The notes under the pieces were generated by a model that worked only from the letters and a program-made list of their open reading frames with translations, ran no database searches and was not told where the DNA came from. Made by a program: the position numbers and the translations under genes. From Fimenecus stercoravium (lineage in GTDB: Bacteria; Bacillota; Clostridia; Oscillospirales; Acutalibacteraceae), in the NCBI GenBank assembly GCA_018711545.1, contig DVIC01000061.1, positions 1 through 64,000 of the forward strand: a stretch of DNA of 64,000 nucleotides, read 5' to 3'. Position 1 is the first letter of the stretch. The number at the start of each line of letters is the position of its first letter. Shown in pieces: positions 26,919 through 34,576 of the stretch.

Positions 26919-27632
26919 ATGATTATTTTTCCTGCGATCGACATCAAAAATGAGACCTGCGTGCGGCTGTATCGCGGTGAAATGGATTCCGCCGAGCAGG
27001 TCGCGGACAGCTATTTGGCGGCGGCCGATGCATTTAAAACGGCGGGCGCCGAATGGATCCACATGGTCGACCTTGACGGCGCGTGTGCGGGTGAGCGCAA
27101 AAATGCACACGTCTTTTTGGAGGTTGCAGAAGCCACGGGACTGCAAATCGAGGTCGGCGGCGGCATCCGCACCATGGAAGATATCGAATATTACCTCTCG
27201 CGCGGTATTGCGCGCGTGGTGCTCGGTTCTGCGGCTGTGAAAGACCCGCAGCTTGTGCGTGAGGCTTGCAAGGCTTACGGCGATAAGATCGCTGTCGGCA
27301 TCGACGCGCGAAACGGCTTTGTCGCCACCGAAGGCTGGGTGGAAACGGGCAGTGTCCATTTTCTGGAACTCGGCAAAGCTATGGAAGCGGCGGGCGTGCG
27401 CACGCTGATTTTCACGGACATCGACCGCGACGGCATGCTTTCCGGTCCGGCGCTCGACGCATTGCAGCAGCTAAATGCTGCCGTCTCCTGCAATGTTGTT
27501 GCAAGCGGCGGCATCAAGGATGTTGAGGATATTCGCGCGCTCAAAGCGGCGGGACTGTACGGTGCGATCTGCGGGCGTTCGATCTACAAGGGCACGCTTT
27601 CGCTACAAGAAGCTCTCCGCGAAGCACGGTAA
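26919..27632 (+). CDS. hisA: Phosphoribosylformimino-5-aminoimidazole carboxamide ribotide isomerase
   Basis: 237-residue TIM barrel with PAIDIKNETCVRLYRG, VDLDGACAG, EVGGGIR and FTDIDRDGML. The two halves carry the phosphate-binding GGGIR and ASGGIKD loops. It catalyses the Amadori isomerisation that makes the substrate of HisHF. It sits 17 bp after hisB; hisH, usually found between hisB and hisA, is absent. HisA rather than HisF because of the ETCVRLYRG N-terminus and overall fit; still, the two families are related. Confidence 0.94.
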   Translation: MIIFPAIDIKNETCVRLYRGEMDSAEQVADSYLAAADAFKTAGAEWIHMVDLDGACAGERKNAHVFLEVAEATGLQIEVGGGIRTMEDIEYYLSRGIARVVLGSAAVKDPQLVREACKAYGDKIAVGIDARNGFVATEGWVETGSVHFLELGKAMEAAGVRTLIFTDIDRDGMLSGPALDALQQLNAAVSCNVVASGGIKDVEDIRALKAAGLYGAICGRSIYKGTLSLQEALREAR

Positions 27633-27646
27633 GGGGGGGTAAACGA

Positions 27647-27976
27647 ATGGATCTCGAAAAATTTTTCAAAAAGGGCGAGCTGATCCCTGCCATCGTGCAG
27701 GAGCAGGGGACAAATGAAGTGCTGATGCTCGCCTATATGAACCGTGAATCCCTGCAAAAGACGTTGGAGACAGGCTACACCTGGTTCTACAGCCGCTCAC
27801 GACAGAAGCTTTGGAACAAGGGCGAGACCTCAGGGCACAAGCAGCGCGTGGTGCGTGTGGTCGGGGACTGCGACGACGACACCCTGCTTGTTACCGTTGT
27901 GCAGACGGGGCCCGCCTGCCATACGGGGTCCAAAAGCTGTTTTTTTAATACGATCTGGGAGGAGAATGCACAATGA
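27647..27976 (+). CDS. hisI: Phosphoribosyl-AMP cyclohydrolase
   Basis: 109 residues, the stand-alone cyclohydrolase. Motifs: MLAYMNRESL, TWFYSRSRQKLWNKGETSGH, DCDDDTLL and QTGPACHTGSKSCF, the last two carrying metal ligands. AAGGGGGGG forms a ribosome site. The stop overlaps hisE (ATGA), a split version of the HisIE fusion. Confidence 0.97.
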   Translation: MDLEKFFKKGELIPAIVQEQGTNEVLMLAYMNRESLQKTLETGYTWFYSRSRQKLWNKGETSGHKQRVVRVVGDCDDDTLLVTVVQTGPACHTGSKSCFFNTIWEENAQ

Positions 27977-28299
27977 ACGATGTGCTTGACGAGCTGTACG
28001 CCGTCGCCATGGCGCGGCGCGCAGAGAAAAAGGAAGGGTCTTATACCTGCTACCTGTTCGAGCAGGGGCTCGATAAAATCTTGAAGAAGATCGGGGAAGA
28101 GTCCGCCGAGACCATCATCGCCGCCAAAAACGGCGTAAAGGCGGATACCGTCGGCGAGATCTCCGACCTGCTGTTCCATCTCGTCGTTATGATGGCGAAC
28201 GAGGGCATTACGCCCGACGACGTGAAAGCGGAGCTTGCCCGCCGCCACCAAAAAGAAGGAAACCTTAAAACATTTCATAAGGTCGATAAGAATACATAA
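27973..28299 (+). CDS. hisE: Phosphoribosyl-ATP pyrophosphatase
   Basis: 108 residues of the MazG-like all-alpha fold, with KIGEESAETIIAAKN and EISDLLFHLVVMMA giving the acidic metal ligands. It hydrolyses phosphoribosyl-ATP, the second step of the pathway. It is translationally coupled to hisI and is the last his gene here. The M20 peptidase gene follows after 26 bp and may share the transcript. Confidence 0.96.
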   Translation: MNDVLDELYAVAMARRAEKKEGSYTCYLFEQGLDKILKKIGEESAETIIAAKNGVKADTVGEISDLLFHLVVMMANEGITPDDVKAELARRHQKEGNLKTFHKVDKNT

Positions 28300-28325
28300 G
28301 CACAAAACGGAAAAGAGGGAGCATT

Positions 28326-29792
28326 ATGTGGGTTCTGTGGACGATTTTAGGCTTGATCGGCGCGCTTTTGCTCGTGACGCTGGTGCGTGCGGCGTTCTGG
28401 ACGCCGGAACGCACCGAAAGCGAGCCGCTGCCCGACGAGGCGGTGGATGTAGAAAAGTATCGCAAGGATCTAAGCGACGCGATCCGCATCAAAACCATCT
28501 CCAATGTGGACACCGACAAGGTGGATTGGGGCGAATTTGAAAAGCTGCACAAGCTTTTTGAAGAACGGTTCCCGCTCGTGCACAAGCACCTAAAGCGCGA
28601 GGAGATCTCGCTGGCAAGCCTGCTGTATACGTGGGAGGGGACAAAACCCGATTTGGAGCCTATCGCGCTTTTGGGGCATCAGGATGTCGTGCCTGTCGCC
28701 GAGGGTACCGAGCAGGACTGGACGCACCCTGCCTTTGACGGCGTGGACGACGGCGAGTTCATCTGGGGGCGCGGCGCGCTCGATATGAAGAATCACCTGA
28801 TCGCCGTGCTTGAAAGCGTGGAGACCCTGCTTGCCGAGGGATTTTGGCCGGAGCGTACCGTATATCTGTGTTTCGGACATGACGAGGAGATCGTCGCCGC
28901 GAAGACTTCGGGTGCGGGCGCGATCGCCGATACACTGAAAGCGCGCGGCGTACACCTGGACAGCGTGATCGACGAGGGCGGCGCGATATTGGATCTGAAG
29001 GTCGGTTCTATCCTCAACAATCGGCTTGCGGGTGTGGGCATTGCCGAAAAGGGCTATGCCGACTACCGCGTATCCGTCAGCGCCAAGGGCGGACATTCCT
29101 CACAGCCGCCTGCACATACCGCCGTCGGCACACTTGCCGAGGTGGTGCGCGACATCGAAAAACACCAGTTCCGTGCGACTATGCCTGACTTTGTATACGA
29201 TCTGTTTTGCAAGATCGGCAAAAATTGCAGCTACCTGGCGCGCATCGTCACTTGCAATCTGTGGCTTTTGAAGCCGCTCATTACCTTTGTGATGACCAAG
29301 ATCCCGCCCGCCGCATCGCTCATCCACACGACGACCGCCGTCACCATGGCAAGCGGCAGTCCTGCGGCGAATGTCCTGCCGCAGAAAGCGTCGGTGACGG
29401 TCAACTTCCGCATGATGCCCGGAACAACGCTCAAGGATGTCGAGCAGCACATCCGCCAAAGCGTGCGCAACAAGGAGATCGAGATCGAATATCTCAAGGG
29501 CAAGGAGGCCTCTAAGGTCTCTCCGACCGACAGCCGTTCGTTTAAGATCTTAGAGTCGCTTTGTACGCGCACGGACGCGAGCATGATCGTCGCGCCGTAT
29601 CTTGTTATGGGCGGTACGGATGCTTACCATTACGAGGAGGTCTGCGACTGCATTTACCGCTTTGCGCCGTTCGTGATGGATACAAAATTGCTCTTGACCA
29701 CCCACGGCACGGATGAACGCATCCCGATCGCGTGCATGGGCGACGCGCTCAAATTCTTTAAGCGCTATATCCGCATGATGTCCGCGGAATAA
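28326..29792 (+). CDS. M20 family metallopeptidase, carboxypeptidase S / PM20D1-like, membrane-anchored
   Basis: 488 residues. An N-terminal hydrophobic anchor (about 3-25) is followed by a di-zinc M20 domain: GHQDVVPV (H118), GRGALDMKN (D153), the catalytic acid region FGHDEE, and a late THGTDERIP. A dimerisation lid begins near GYADYRVSVSAKGGHSSQPP. Carboxypeptidase-S-like enzymes cleave or form N-acyl amino acids and small peptides. The anchor suggests a membrane-associated location. It follows hisE closely, so regulation with histidine synthesis is possible but functionally unexplained. Confidence 0.88.
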   Translation: MWVLWTILGLIGALLLVTLVRAAFWTPERTESEPLPDEAVDVEKYRKDLSDAIRIKTISNVDTDKVDWGEFEKLHKLFEERFPLVHKHLKREEISLASLLYTWEGTKPDLEPIALLGHQDVVPVAEGTEQDWTHPAFDGVDDGEFIWGRGALDMKNHLIAVLESVETLLAEGFWPERTVYLCFGHDEEIVAAKTSGAGAIADTLKARGVHLDSVIDEGGAILDLKVGSILNNRLAGVGIAEKGYADYRVSVSAKGGHSSQPPAHTAVGTLAEVVRDIEKHQFRATMPDFVYDLFCKIGKNCSYLARIVTCNLWLLKPLITFVMTKIPPAASLIHTTTAVTMASGSPAANVLPQKASVTVNFRMMPGTTLKDVEQHIRQSVRNKEIEIEYLKGKEASKVSPTDSRSFKILESLCTRTDASMIVAPYLVMGGTDAYHYEEVCDCIYRFAPFVMDTKLLLTTHGTDERIPIACMGDALKFFKRYIRMMSAE

Positions 29793-29806
29793 AGATAAGA
29801 CATCCA

Positions 29807-29837
29807 AACGGCAGCCGGCGCAACACCGGCTGCCGTT
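29807..29837 (+). terminator. Hairpin after the M20 gene, no clear U tract
   Basis: A perfect 12-bp stem (29807-29818 with 29826-29837) and seven-base loop are followed by CCAGCT rather than a T run. It may be a weak or factor-assisted terminator, or protect the 3' end. Confidence 0.5.
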
Positions 29838-29869
29838 CCAGCTAAGCCGGGAAAGCGTAAAGTTTTACT

Positions 29870-30021
29870 CGATTTTTTACAAAAAATCGCGGATTCCAAA
29901 GGCAGAGCCTTTGGTCGGGCCCCGCAGGGCACGAAATCCTTTGCCATGAAAAGCGCAGGAGGGGCGCAAAACGTCCCGGTGGGACGTTTTGCGGCGGGGA
30001 ACCCTCGCCGGGGGGTCCCCG
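29870..30021 (+). repeat. Five-hairpin structured intergenic element, copy B
   Basis: Same order of hairpins as 7718-7871. H1: 29870-29878 with 29881-29889, again around a central AC. H2: CCAAAGGC/GCCTTTGG with loop AGA (29896-29914). H3: GCCC/GGGC with loop CGCA (29919-29930). H4: a 13-bp stem 29965-29977 with 29981-29993, loop GGT. H5: 29995-30004 with 30012-30021, one A-G mismatch. The linker GCAGGAGGGG is conserved (29954-29964 region). Most of the 440-bp interval 29793-30234 is this element plus the putP promoters; no gene is seen in it. Confidence 0.85.
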
Positions 30022-30075
30022 CCGCGCCGCAGAGCGGCGCGGGATCATTTTCCCCTTAAATTTGTTTGGCAAAGG

Positions 30076-30104
30076 TTTACTTTTTGCCCTTTTTCCGCTA
30101 TAAT
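30076..30104 (+). promoter_or_regulatory. SigA promoter P1 of the sodium/solute symporter gene
   Basis: TTTACT (30076-30081), 17 bp, perfect TATAAT (30099-30104). It gives a leader of about 125 nt that contains a CGAAAGC/GCTTTCG hairpin. Confidence 0.8.
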
Positions 30105-30195
30105 AACCTCACGAATCTCTAACGAAAGCAAAGCTTTCGAAAGCTTCGGAGAACATTGTATCATAGCGCTCGGCGACTATTCCCGCCTCGCACTT

Positions 30196-30205
30196 ATGGT
30201 ATAAT
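30196..30205 (+). promoter_or_regulatory. Possible second, extended -10 promoter P2 of the symporter gene
   Basis: TATGGTATAAT contains an extended -10 (TGG then TATAAT at 30200-30205), with no convincing -35. It lies 30 bp upstream of the ATG. The same TTATGGTAYAAT string precedes two other genes in the window. Confidence 0.5.
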
Positions 30206-30234
30206 AAAAGCATATTTTCCAAGGGGGAGAAGCT

Positions 30235-31812
30235 ATGTCCCAAGACACTGTAAAAGTGCTGATCGCGATGTGCGGGTATATGCTGATCGTTATTGCCATC
30301 GGCATTTACTTTGCGAAGCGTTCGCAGAAAAACTCCGACAATTACTTTTTGGGCGGGCGCTCGCTGGGGCCGTGGGTGACCGCGATGAGTGCCGAAGCGT
30401 CCGACATGAGCGGCTGGCTTTTGATGGGGCTGCCGGGCGTTGCCTACTGGTGCGGTCTTGCCGACGCGTTTTGGACGGCGCTGGGGCTGGCGCTCGGTAC
30501 ATACATCAACTGGCTGGTCGTGGCAAAGCGCCTGCGCAGCTATTCCGCGGTTTCGGGCGATTCGATCACCATTCCCGATTTCTTAAGCAACCGCTACCAC
30601 GAAAAGAAAAAGGTGATTCTTTCCGTATCTGCGCTGTTTATCCTCGTATTCTTTACGGTCTATGCTGCGAGCTGCTTCGTCACCTGCGGCAAGCTGTTCA
30701 GCACGCTGTTCGGCTTTTCCTACCATGCCATGATGATCGTCGGTGCGGTGTTCGTTCTGCTGTATACCTTCCTCGGCGGCTTCCTCGCTGAGAGCGCGTC
30801 CGACTTCATGCAGGGCGTGGTCATGTTCTTTGCGCTTTTGGTGGTGCTTGTTGTAGGGACTATAAACGCAGGCGGCTTTTGGGCGGTCATTGAAAACGCA
30901 CAGTCTATCGACGGCTTTTTCTCACTGACCTCGATCGCCTCGCCCGCCGTGGACGCCAACGGCGTCCAGCAGGCGGTAAACGGCGTCCCGCAGTTCGGCG
31001 AAGCGGGCAGTTACGGCTTTTTGACCATCATCTCCACCCTTTCGTGGGGGCTTGGGTATTTCGGCATGCCGCAGGTGCTGCTTCGTTTCATGGCGATCCG
31101 TAAGCGCCGCGAGCTGACCCGTTCGCGCCGCATCGCGACCGTTTGGGTCGTGATCTCCCTGGCCGCCGCCGTGTACATCGGGCTTATGGGCCGTGCCATG
31201 TTCCCTGTGGAGGAAACGCTTTCCACCGCGAGCGGTGCGGAAAACATCTTCATCGTCATCAGCCGCGCGCTGTTCCACCCCGTGGTGGCGGGTGTCGTCA
31301 TGGCGGGCATTCTTGCGGCAACGATCAGCTCGTCGGACTCATATCTGCTGATTGCATCCTCTGCATTTTCCAAAAACCTGTTCGGCGGCGTGCTTAAAAA
31401 GAATGCGACCGACAAGCAGGTCATGTGGGTCGCGCGTATCGTCCTGATGGTCATTGCCCTGATCGGCATTGCAATCGCGTGGGATGAAAACAGCGTCATC
31501 TTCACCGTTGTCTCGTTTGCATGGGCGGGCTTTGGCGCGACGTTCGGGCCGATCATGCTCTTCTCCCTGTTCTGGAAGCGCACCACCCGTGCGGGCGCCG
31601 TGGCGGGTATGGTCACGGGCGGCGTGATGGTGTTCGTTTGGAATCTGCTCATCCGTCCGCTCGGCGGCATTTTGGATATCTACGAGCTGTTCCCCGCGTT
31701 TGTGCTCTCGTGCATCGCGATCGTCGTGGTGTCGCTCCTGACAAAAGCACCCGACAAGGCGATCACCGACGAATTCGAGCGCGCCAAGCACTATAAAGAA
31801 GAGGAAGCGTAA
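30235..31812 (+). CDS. putP: Sodium:solute symporter, PutP (sodium/proline) type
   Basis: 525 residues with about 13 membrane segments, the LeuT-like SSS family. SAEASDMSGWLLMGLPG near residue 46 is the signature Na+/substrate helix, and MAGILAATISSSDSYLLIASSAFSKN is the TM8-type sodium site. It most likely imports proline with Na+; other amino acids are possible because the family is broad. AAGGGGGAG lies upstream of the ATG. Two promoter candidates and a structured leader suggest control, perhaps by osmotic or nutrient state. The following terminator ends the transcript. Confidence 0.9.
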   Translation: MSQDTVKVLIAMCGYMLIVIAIGIYFAKRSQKNSDNYFLGGRSLGPWVTAMSAEASDMSGWLLMGLPGVAYWCGLADAFWTALGLALGTYINWLVVAKRLRSYSAVSGDSITIPDFLSNRYHEKKKVILSVSALFILVFFTVYAASCFVTCGKLFSTLFGFSYHAMMIVGAVFVLLYTFLGGFLAESASDFMQGVVMFFALLVVLVVGTINAGGFWAVIENAQSIDGFFSLTSIASPAVDANGVQQAVNGVPQFGEAGSYGFLTIISTLSWGLGYFGMPQVLLRFMAIRKRRELTRSRRIATVWVVISLAAAVYIGLMGRAMFPVEETLSTASGAENIFIVISRALFHPVVAGVVMAGILAATISSSDSYLLIASSAFSKNLFGGVLKKNATDKQVMWVARIVLMVIALIGIAIAWDENSVIFTVVSFAWAGFGATFGPIMLFSLFWKRTTRAGAVAGMVTGGVMVFVWNLLIRPLGGILDIYELFPAFVLSCIAIVVVSLLTKAPDKAITDEFERAKHYKEEEA

Positions 31813-31841
31813 AGCGCTCAGAAACGTTCGCACGATGTATC

Positions 31842-31877
31842 AAAAAGACCGACTGTAGCACAGCCGGTCTTTTTTTA
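31842..31877 (+). terminator. Terminator after the symporter gene
   Basis: AGACCG(a)CTG stem with TAG loop, paired to CAG(c)CGGTCT, followed by seven Ts. Confidence 0.88.
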
Positions 31878-31943
31878 CTTGCAATTTAACCGCGTGGGCG
31901 GTACAATACCCATAACGCTTAATACGGATCGGGAGCATACGAA

Positions 31944-32549
31944 ATGGATTTGGATATTTACGATTTTGACAAAACCGTCGTGCCGTTTGACAGCGGCTCG
32001 ACCTTCCTGCTGTTCTGTGTACGAAAATACCCGTATTTGATCTTGCTGCTGCCGTTTTACCTGGTGCTGGGTGCGCTTTACGGACTTCGTATCATTGGGC
32101 TTGACCGCTTCAAGCGCCACATTTTCGCCGCCGTGCGCTTTATCCCGCTTGAAAAAGCGGTGCGCGCGTTTTGGGATAAGCACGAGCGCGACGTTTTTCC
32201 GTGGTTTTTGCCGGAACGCCGCGCACGGTACACGGTCGTGATCAGTGCAAGCCCCGACTTTTTGCTTCGGGAAATTGCCGAACGCTTAAAAATAGACACC
32301 CTCTTGTGCACACGCCACGACCCGAAGACCGGGACACTGCTGGGGGAAAACTGCCGCGGCGAAGAAAAGGTGCGCCGCTTTCAAGAAGCGTTCCCGGACG
32401 GCGCGCATGTCTGCACGGTGTATTCGGACTCCTATCGCCACGACAGGCCGATCTTTTCGCTCGGCGAGCGGTGTGTCCATATCGAAAAGGACGGTACGCA
32501 GACGGAATTTTCCTACGCCGCGCAATACGGCGAACCGCCGAACGCATAA
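31944..32549 (+). CDS. HAD-IB phosphatase, PgpC-like
   Basis: 201 residues. HAD motif I is DFDKTV, motif II ISASPDF, motif III GEEKVRRF, and motif IV YSDSYRHDRPIFSLGE. A hydrophobic stretch YPYLILLLPFYLVLG in the cap region resembles E. coli phosphatidylglycerophosphatase C (YfhB), which also has the YSDS and GHEKV motifs. A role in dephosphorylating phosphatidylglycerol phosphate at the membrane is therefore a reasonable inference; another HAD-IB substrate is possible. It is convergent with the next gene, with only four bases between the stops. Confidence 0.8.
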   Translation: MDLDIYDFDKTVVPFDSGSTFLLFCVRKYPYLILLLPFYLVLGALYGLRIIGLDRFKRHIFAAVRFIPLEKAVRAFWDKHERDVFPWFLPERRARYTVVISASPDFLLREIAERLKIDTLLCTRHDPKTGTLLGENCRGEEKVRRFQEAFPDGAHVCTVYSDSYRHDRPIFSLGERCVHIEKDGTQTEFSYAAQYGEPPNA

Positions 32550-32553
32550 GACT

Positions 32554-33234
32554 TTATTCCTCGTACAGATCCGACGGATAATAATCCCACAGCGCGCGCT
32601 CGTCATCTTCCGAAATGGGAAGGGCGGGGCACTCCGCGATCGCTTCCAATTTCCCGGTGTGTGACCACAAAAACGGATCGATGCGCAAGGTATAGCCGCA
32701 GCCGTTGGGCGTGAGCCACTCGTGCATAGGCGCTTCGGGAATGGCGAAGGCCGCCATCAGCGCCATGATCACCCCGCCGTGGGTCACGACCGCCGCCGAA
32801 CGCACGCCGGACTGCAAAATGCCCTGTACGATGCGCCCGAACGCCGTGCAGATGCGGCGGTTGAAATCCACCTGACTCTCGCCGAACGGTACGGGTGTTT
32901 CGGGCTCGGTACCCGCAAGCCAGGTCTTGAACGTATCCAGATCTTTGAGCTCGTCGGCGGTCTTGCCCTCAAACTCGCCGAAGGCGTATTCGGCGAGCTC
33001 CTGCATAACGATCGGCGCTTTGTCGGGATAGATGCGCTTTGCCGTTTGCAGGCAGCGCTTTAAGGGGCTGGAAAAAACCGCTTCCACATCCGGGTAGCCG
33101 CCGTATTCCTCTTTTAAGTCGTCGATCTGCCGCAGACCTTCATCTGTGGCGGGCAGATCGGTCTGCCCGATATAACGTCCGTCCTCGTTCCCTTCAGCGG
33201 CGTGACGAATCAAATGGATCTGAGCGGTTTTCAA
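32554..33234 (-). CDS. Histidine phosphatase family protein
   Basis: About 226 residues, phosphoglycerate-mutase fold. The catalytic histidine is in HLIRHAAEGN (RHG variant reading RHA). SSPLKRCLQTA carries the conserved Arg, FGEFEG the acidic segment, and VVTHGG the second His. TTG 33234 is chosen because AGGAAGGTGA lies five bases upstream; GTG 33243 overlaps that ribosome site. Related proteins include alpha-ribazole phosphatase (CobC), fructose-2,6-bisphosphatase-like and broad phosphatases. No cobalamin genes are nearby, so the substrate is open. Confidence 0.85.
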   Translation of the reverse strand: MKTAQIHLIRHAAEGNEDGRYIGQTDLPATDEGLRQIDDLKEEYGGYPDVEAVFSSPLKRCLQTAKRIYPDKAPIVMQELAEYAFGEFEGKTADELKDLDTFKTWLAGTEPETPVPFGESQVDFNRRICTAFGRIVQGILQSGVRSAAVVTHGGVIMALMAAFAIPEAPMHEWLTPNGCGYTLRIDPFLWSHTGKLEAIAECPALPISEDDERALWDYYPSDLYEE

Positions 33235-33328
33235 CGCGATCACCTTCCTGCTTTTACAAAAGAAATATACAAATCGTTGATTTTATGGTACAATACAGTT
33301 ACTAAATGTAGGATCTCGGAGGGCTTTT

Positions 33329-33943
33329 ATGAATACCGTGTTTCCCGCAAGGCTGTCGGCGCTGCGCCGCGAGCGCGGCTTGACACAAAAGGACGCAGCT
33401 GCCGCTATGGGCATTTCGGGTGCGCTGCTGTCGCATTATGAAAAGGGTATCCGCGAATGCGGGCTGGATTTTCTGTGTGCCGCCGCAGCGTTTTACGACG
33501 TGAGCTGCGATTATCTCTTGGGCGTGAGCAATACACGCCGCGCGTTCAACGAGCAGTTTGACGAGCGGGACACCGTGCAGGACCGAGAATTCCGCACGGG
33601 TACGTTGTTCCGTGCCGCGACCATGCTCAGCGACGCGCTTGCCGCAGTCAACCCTGCGGCTGCCGACCTTTTGCGCAGCTATTTTGCGCTGGCGATCTAT
33701 CGCGTAGCCTTACAGGCGCACGATGAGGGTGTGCTGCCGGCGGAGTGGGTATCTTTACCGACCTCCACTGCGGAAGCGCTCAGCGCCGCGCTCATGGTCG
33801 ATCTGATGCAGAAGCTGCATGCGGACACCCCCGAGCAAAAGCCGAAAATGGCAAAGCCCGTCTGCGTGCAGACCATCGTGGAAAACAGCGAGCAGCTTTT
33901 ACGCCGCGCACTCGCCCCGTTTACCGAGGATGGAAAGCAGTAA
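33329..33943 (+). CDS. XRE-family transcriptional regulator
   Basis: 204 residues. The N-terminal HTH_3 domain (residues 8-65) reads RLSALRRERGLTQKDAAAAMGIS with LSHYEKGIR. The rest is a helical domain of unknown ligand. GGAGGGC precedes the ATG, and an extended -10 TATGGTACAAT lies about 40 bp upstream. It is alone on the plus strand between minus-strand genes, so it probably regulates itself or a distant target. Confidence 0.88.
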   Translation: MNTVFPARLSALRRERGLTQKDAAAAMGISGALLSHYEKGIRECGLDFLCAAAAFYDVSCDYLLGVSNTRRAFNEQFDERDTVQDREFRTGTLFRAATMLSDALAAVNPAAADLLRSYFALAIYRVALQAHDEGVLPAEWVSLPTSTAEALSAALMVDLMQKLHADTPEQKPKMAKPVCVQTIVENSEQLLRRALAPFTEDGKQ

Positions 33944-33957
33944 GCGCTGCCGAACGC

Positions 33958-34563
33958 CTATGCCGCACCGAAGATCTTTTCGGCGTGTTCTGCGGCATAG
34001 CTTTGCACGCGCACAAGCAGTGCGCTGCGGTCAAGGGCTTTTGCAAAAGCCGCATCCAGCGTATCGAGCTTTGCAGGCTCCAGCGATGCTTCTTCGTTTG
34101 TTTCGTCAAACATCGCGTACATTTCTTCCGCCGCTTTCCCAAGCGTATTTGCACCGACGGCGTGCAGCGCGCGCGGGCAAAAGGCACGCAGCGGTTCGCC
34201 GTTATTCTTGAAAAAGAACGAAAGCGACGTTTGCACATCCTGCACCAGCCAATACAGCGTGTAAATGTTTTGCTGCGGTTCGTTCATTTCGGCAAAGCAG
34301 CGGTCGGGGTCCGCGTCGTTCTCCAGCTTGGCTTGCAATACTGCGAATGCGCCGTCCAAAACGTGTGCCGCGTCCTCACCGCGTACCTTCTCTGCAGAAG
34401 CGCCGCGAAAGTCCGCCTTGAGAGCAGTCAGCCGTTCGATCTGCGCATAAGTGCGTTTGGTCTCTTCATTATGCCCGCGCAGCGCCTTGGACGCTTTTAA
34501 GATCACAAAAACCGTCGCCACGCACAGCACGGCGAAAACGACCCAAAGATACCAAAATTCCAT
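33958..34563 (-). CDS. Hypothetical membrane-anchored helical protein
   Basis: 201 residues. An N-terminal membrane segment (WYLWVVFAVLCVATVFVIL) is followed by a mostly helical, charged domain with no motif I recognise. It resembles LemA-type proteins only in layout, not in sequence. It lies 13 bp after rsmI, with GAGGGAAT as ribosome site, and is convergent with the XRE regulator gene (stops 14 bp apart). Probably the last gene of the rsmI transcript. Function unknown. Confidence 0.72.
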   Translation of the reverse strand: MEFWYLWVVFAVLCVATVFVILKASKALRGHNEETKRTYAQIERLTALKADFRGASAEKVRGEDAAHVLDGAFAVLQAKLENDADPDRCFAEMNEPQQNIYTLYWLVQDVQTSLSFFFKNNGEPLRAFCPRALHAVGANTLGKAAEEMYAMFDETNEEASLEPAKLDTLDAAFAKALDRSALLVRVQSYAAEHAEKIFGAA

Positions 34564-34576
34564 ATTCCCTCCGACT

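Noticed and set aside
29793..30234. Gene in the 440-bp gap before putP
   Set aside because: Frames are short, without a ribosome site, and cross the hairpin element and promoters.
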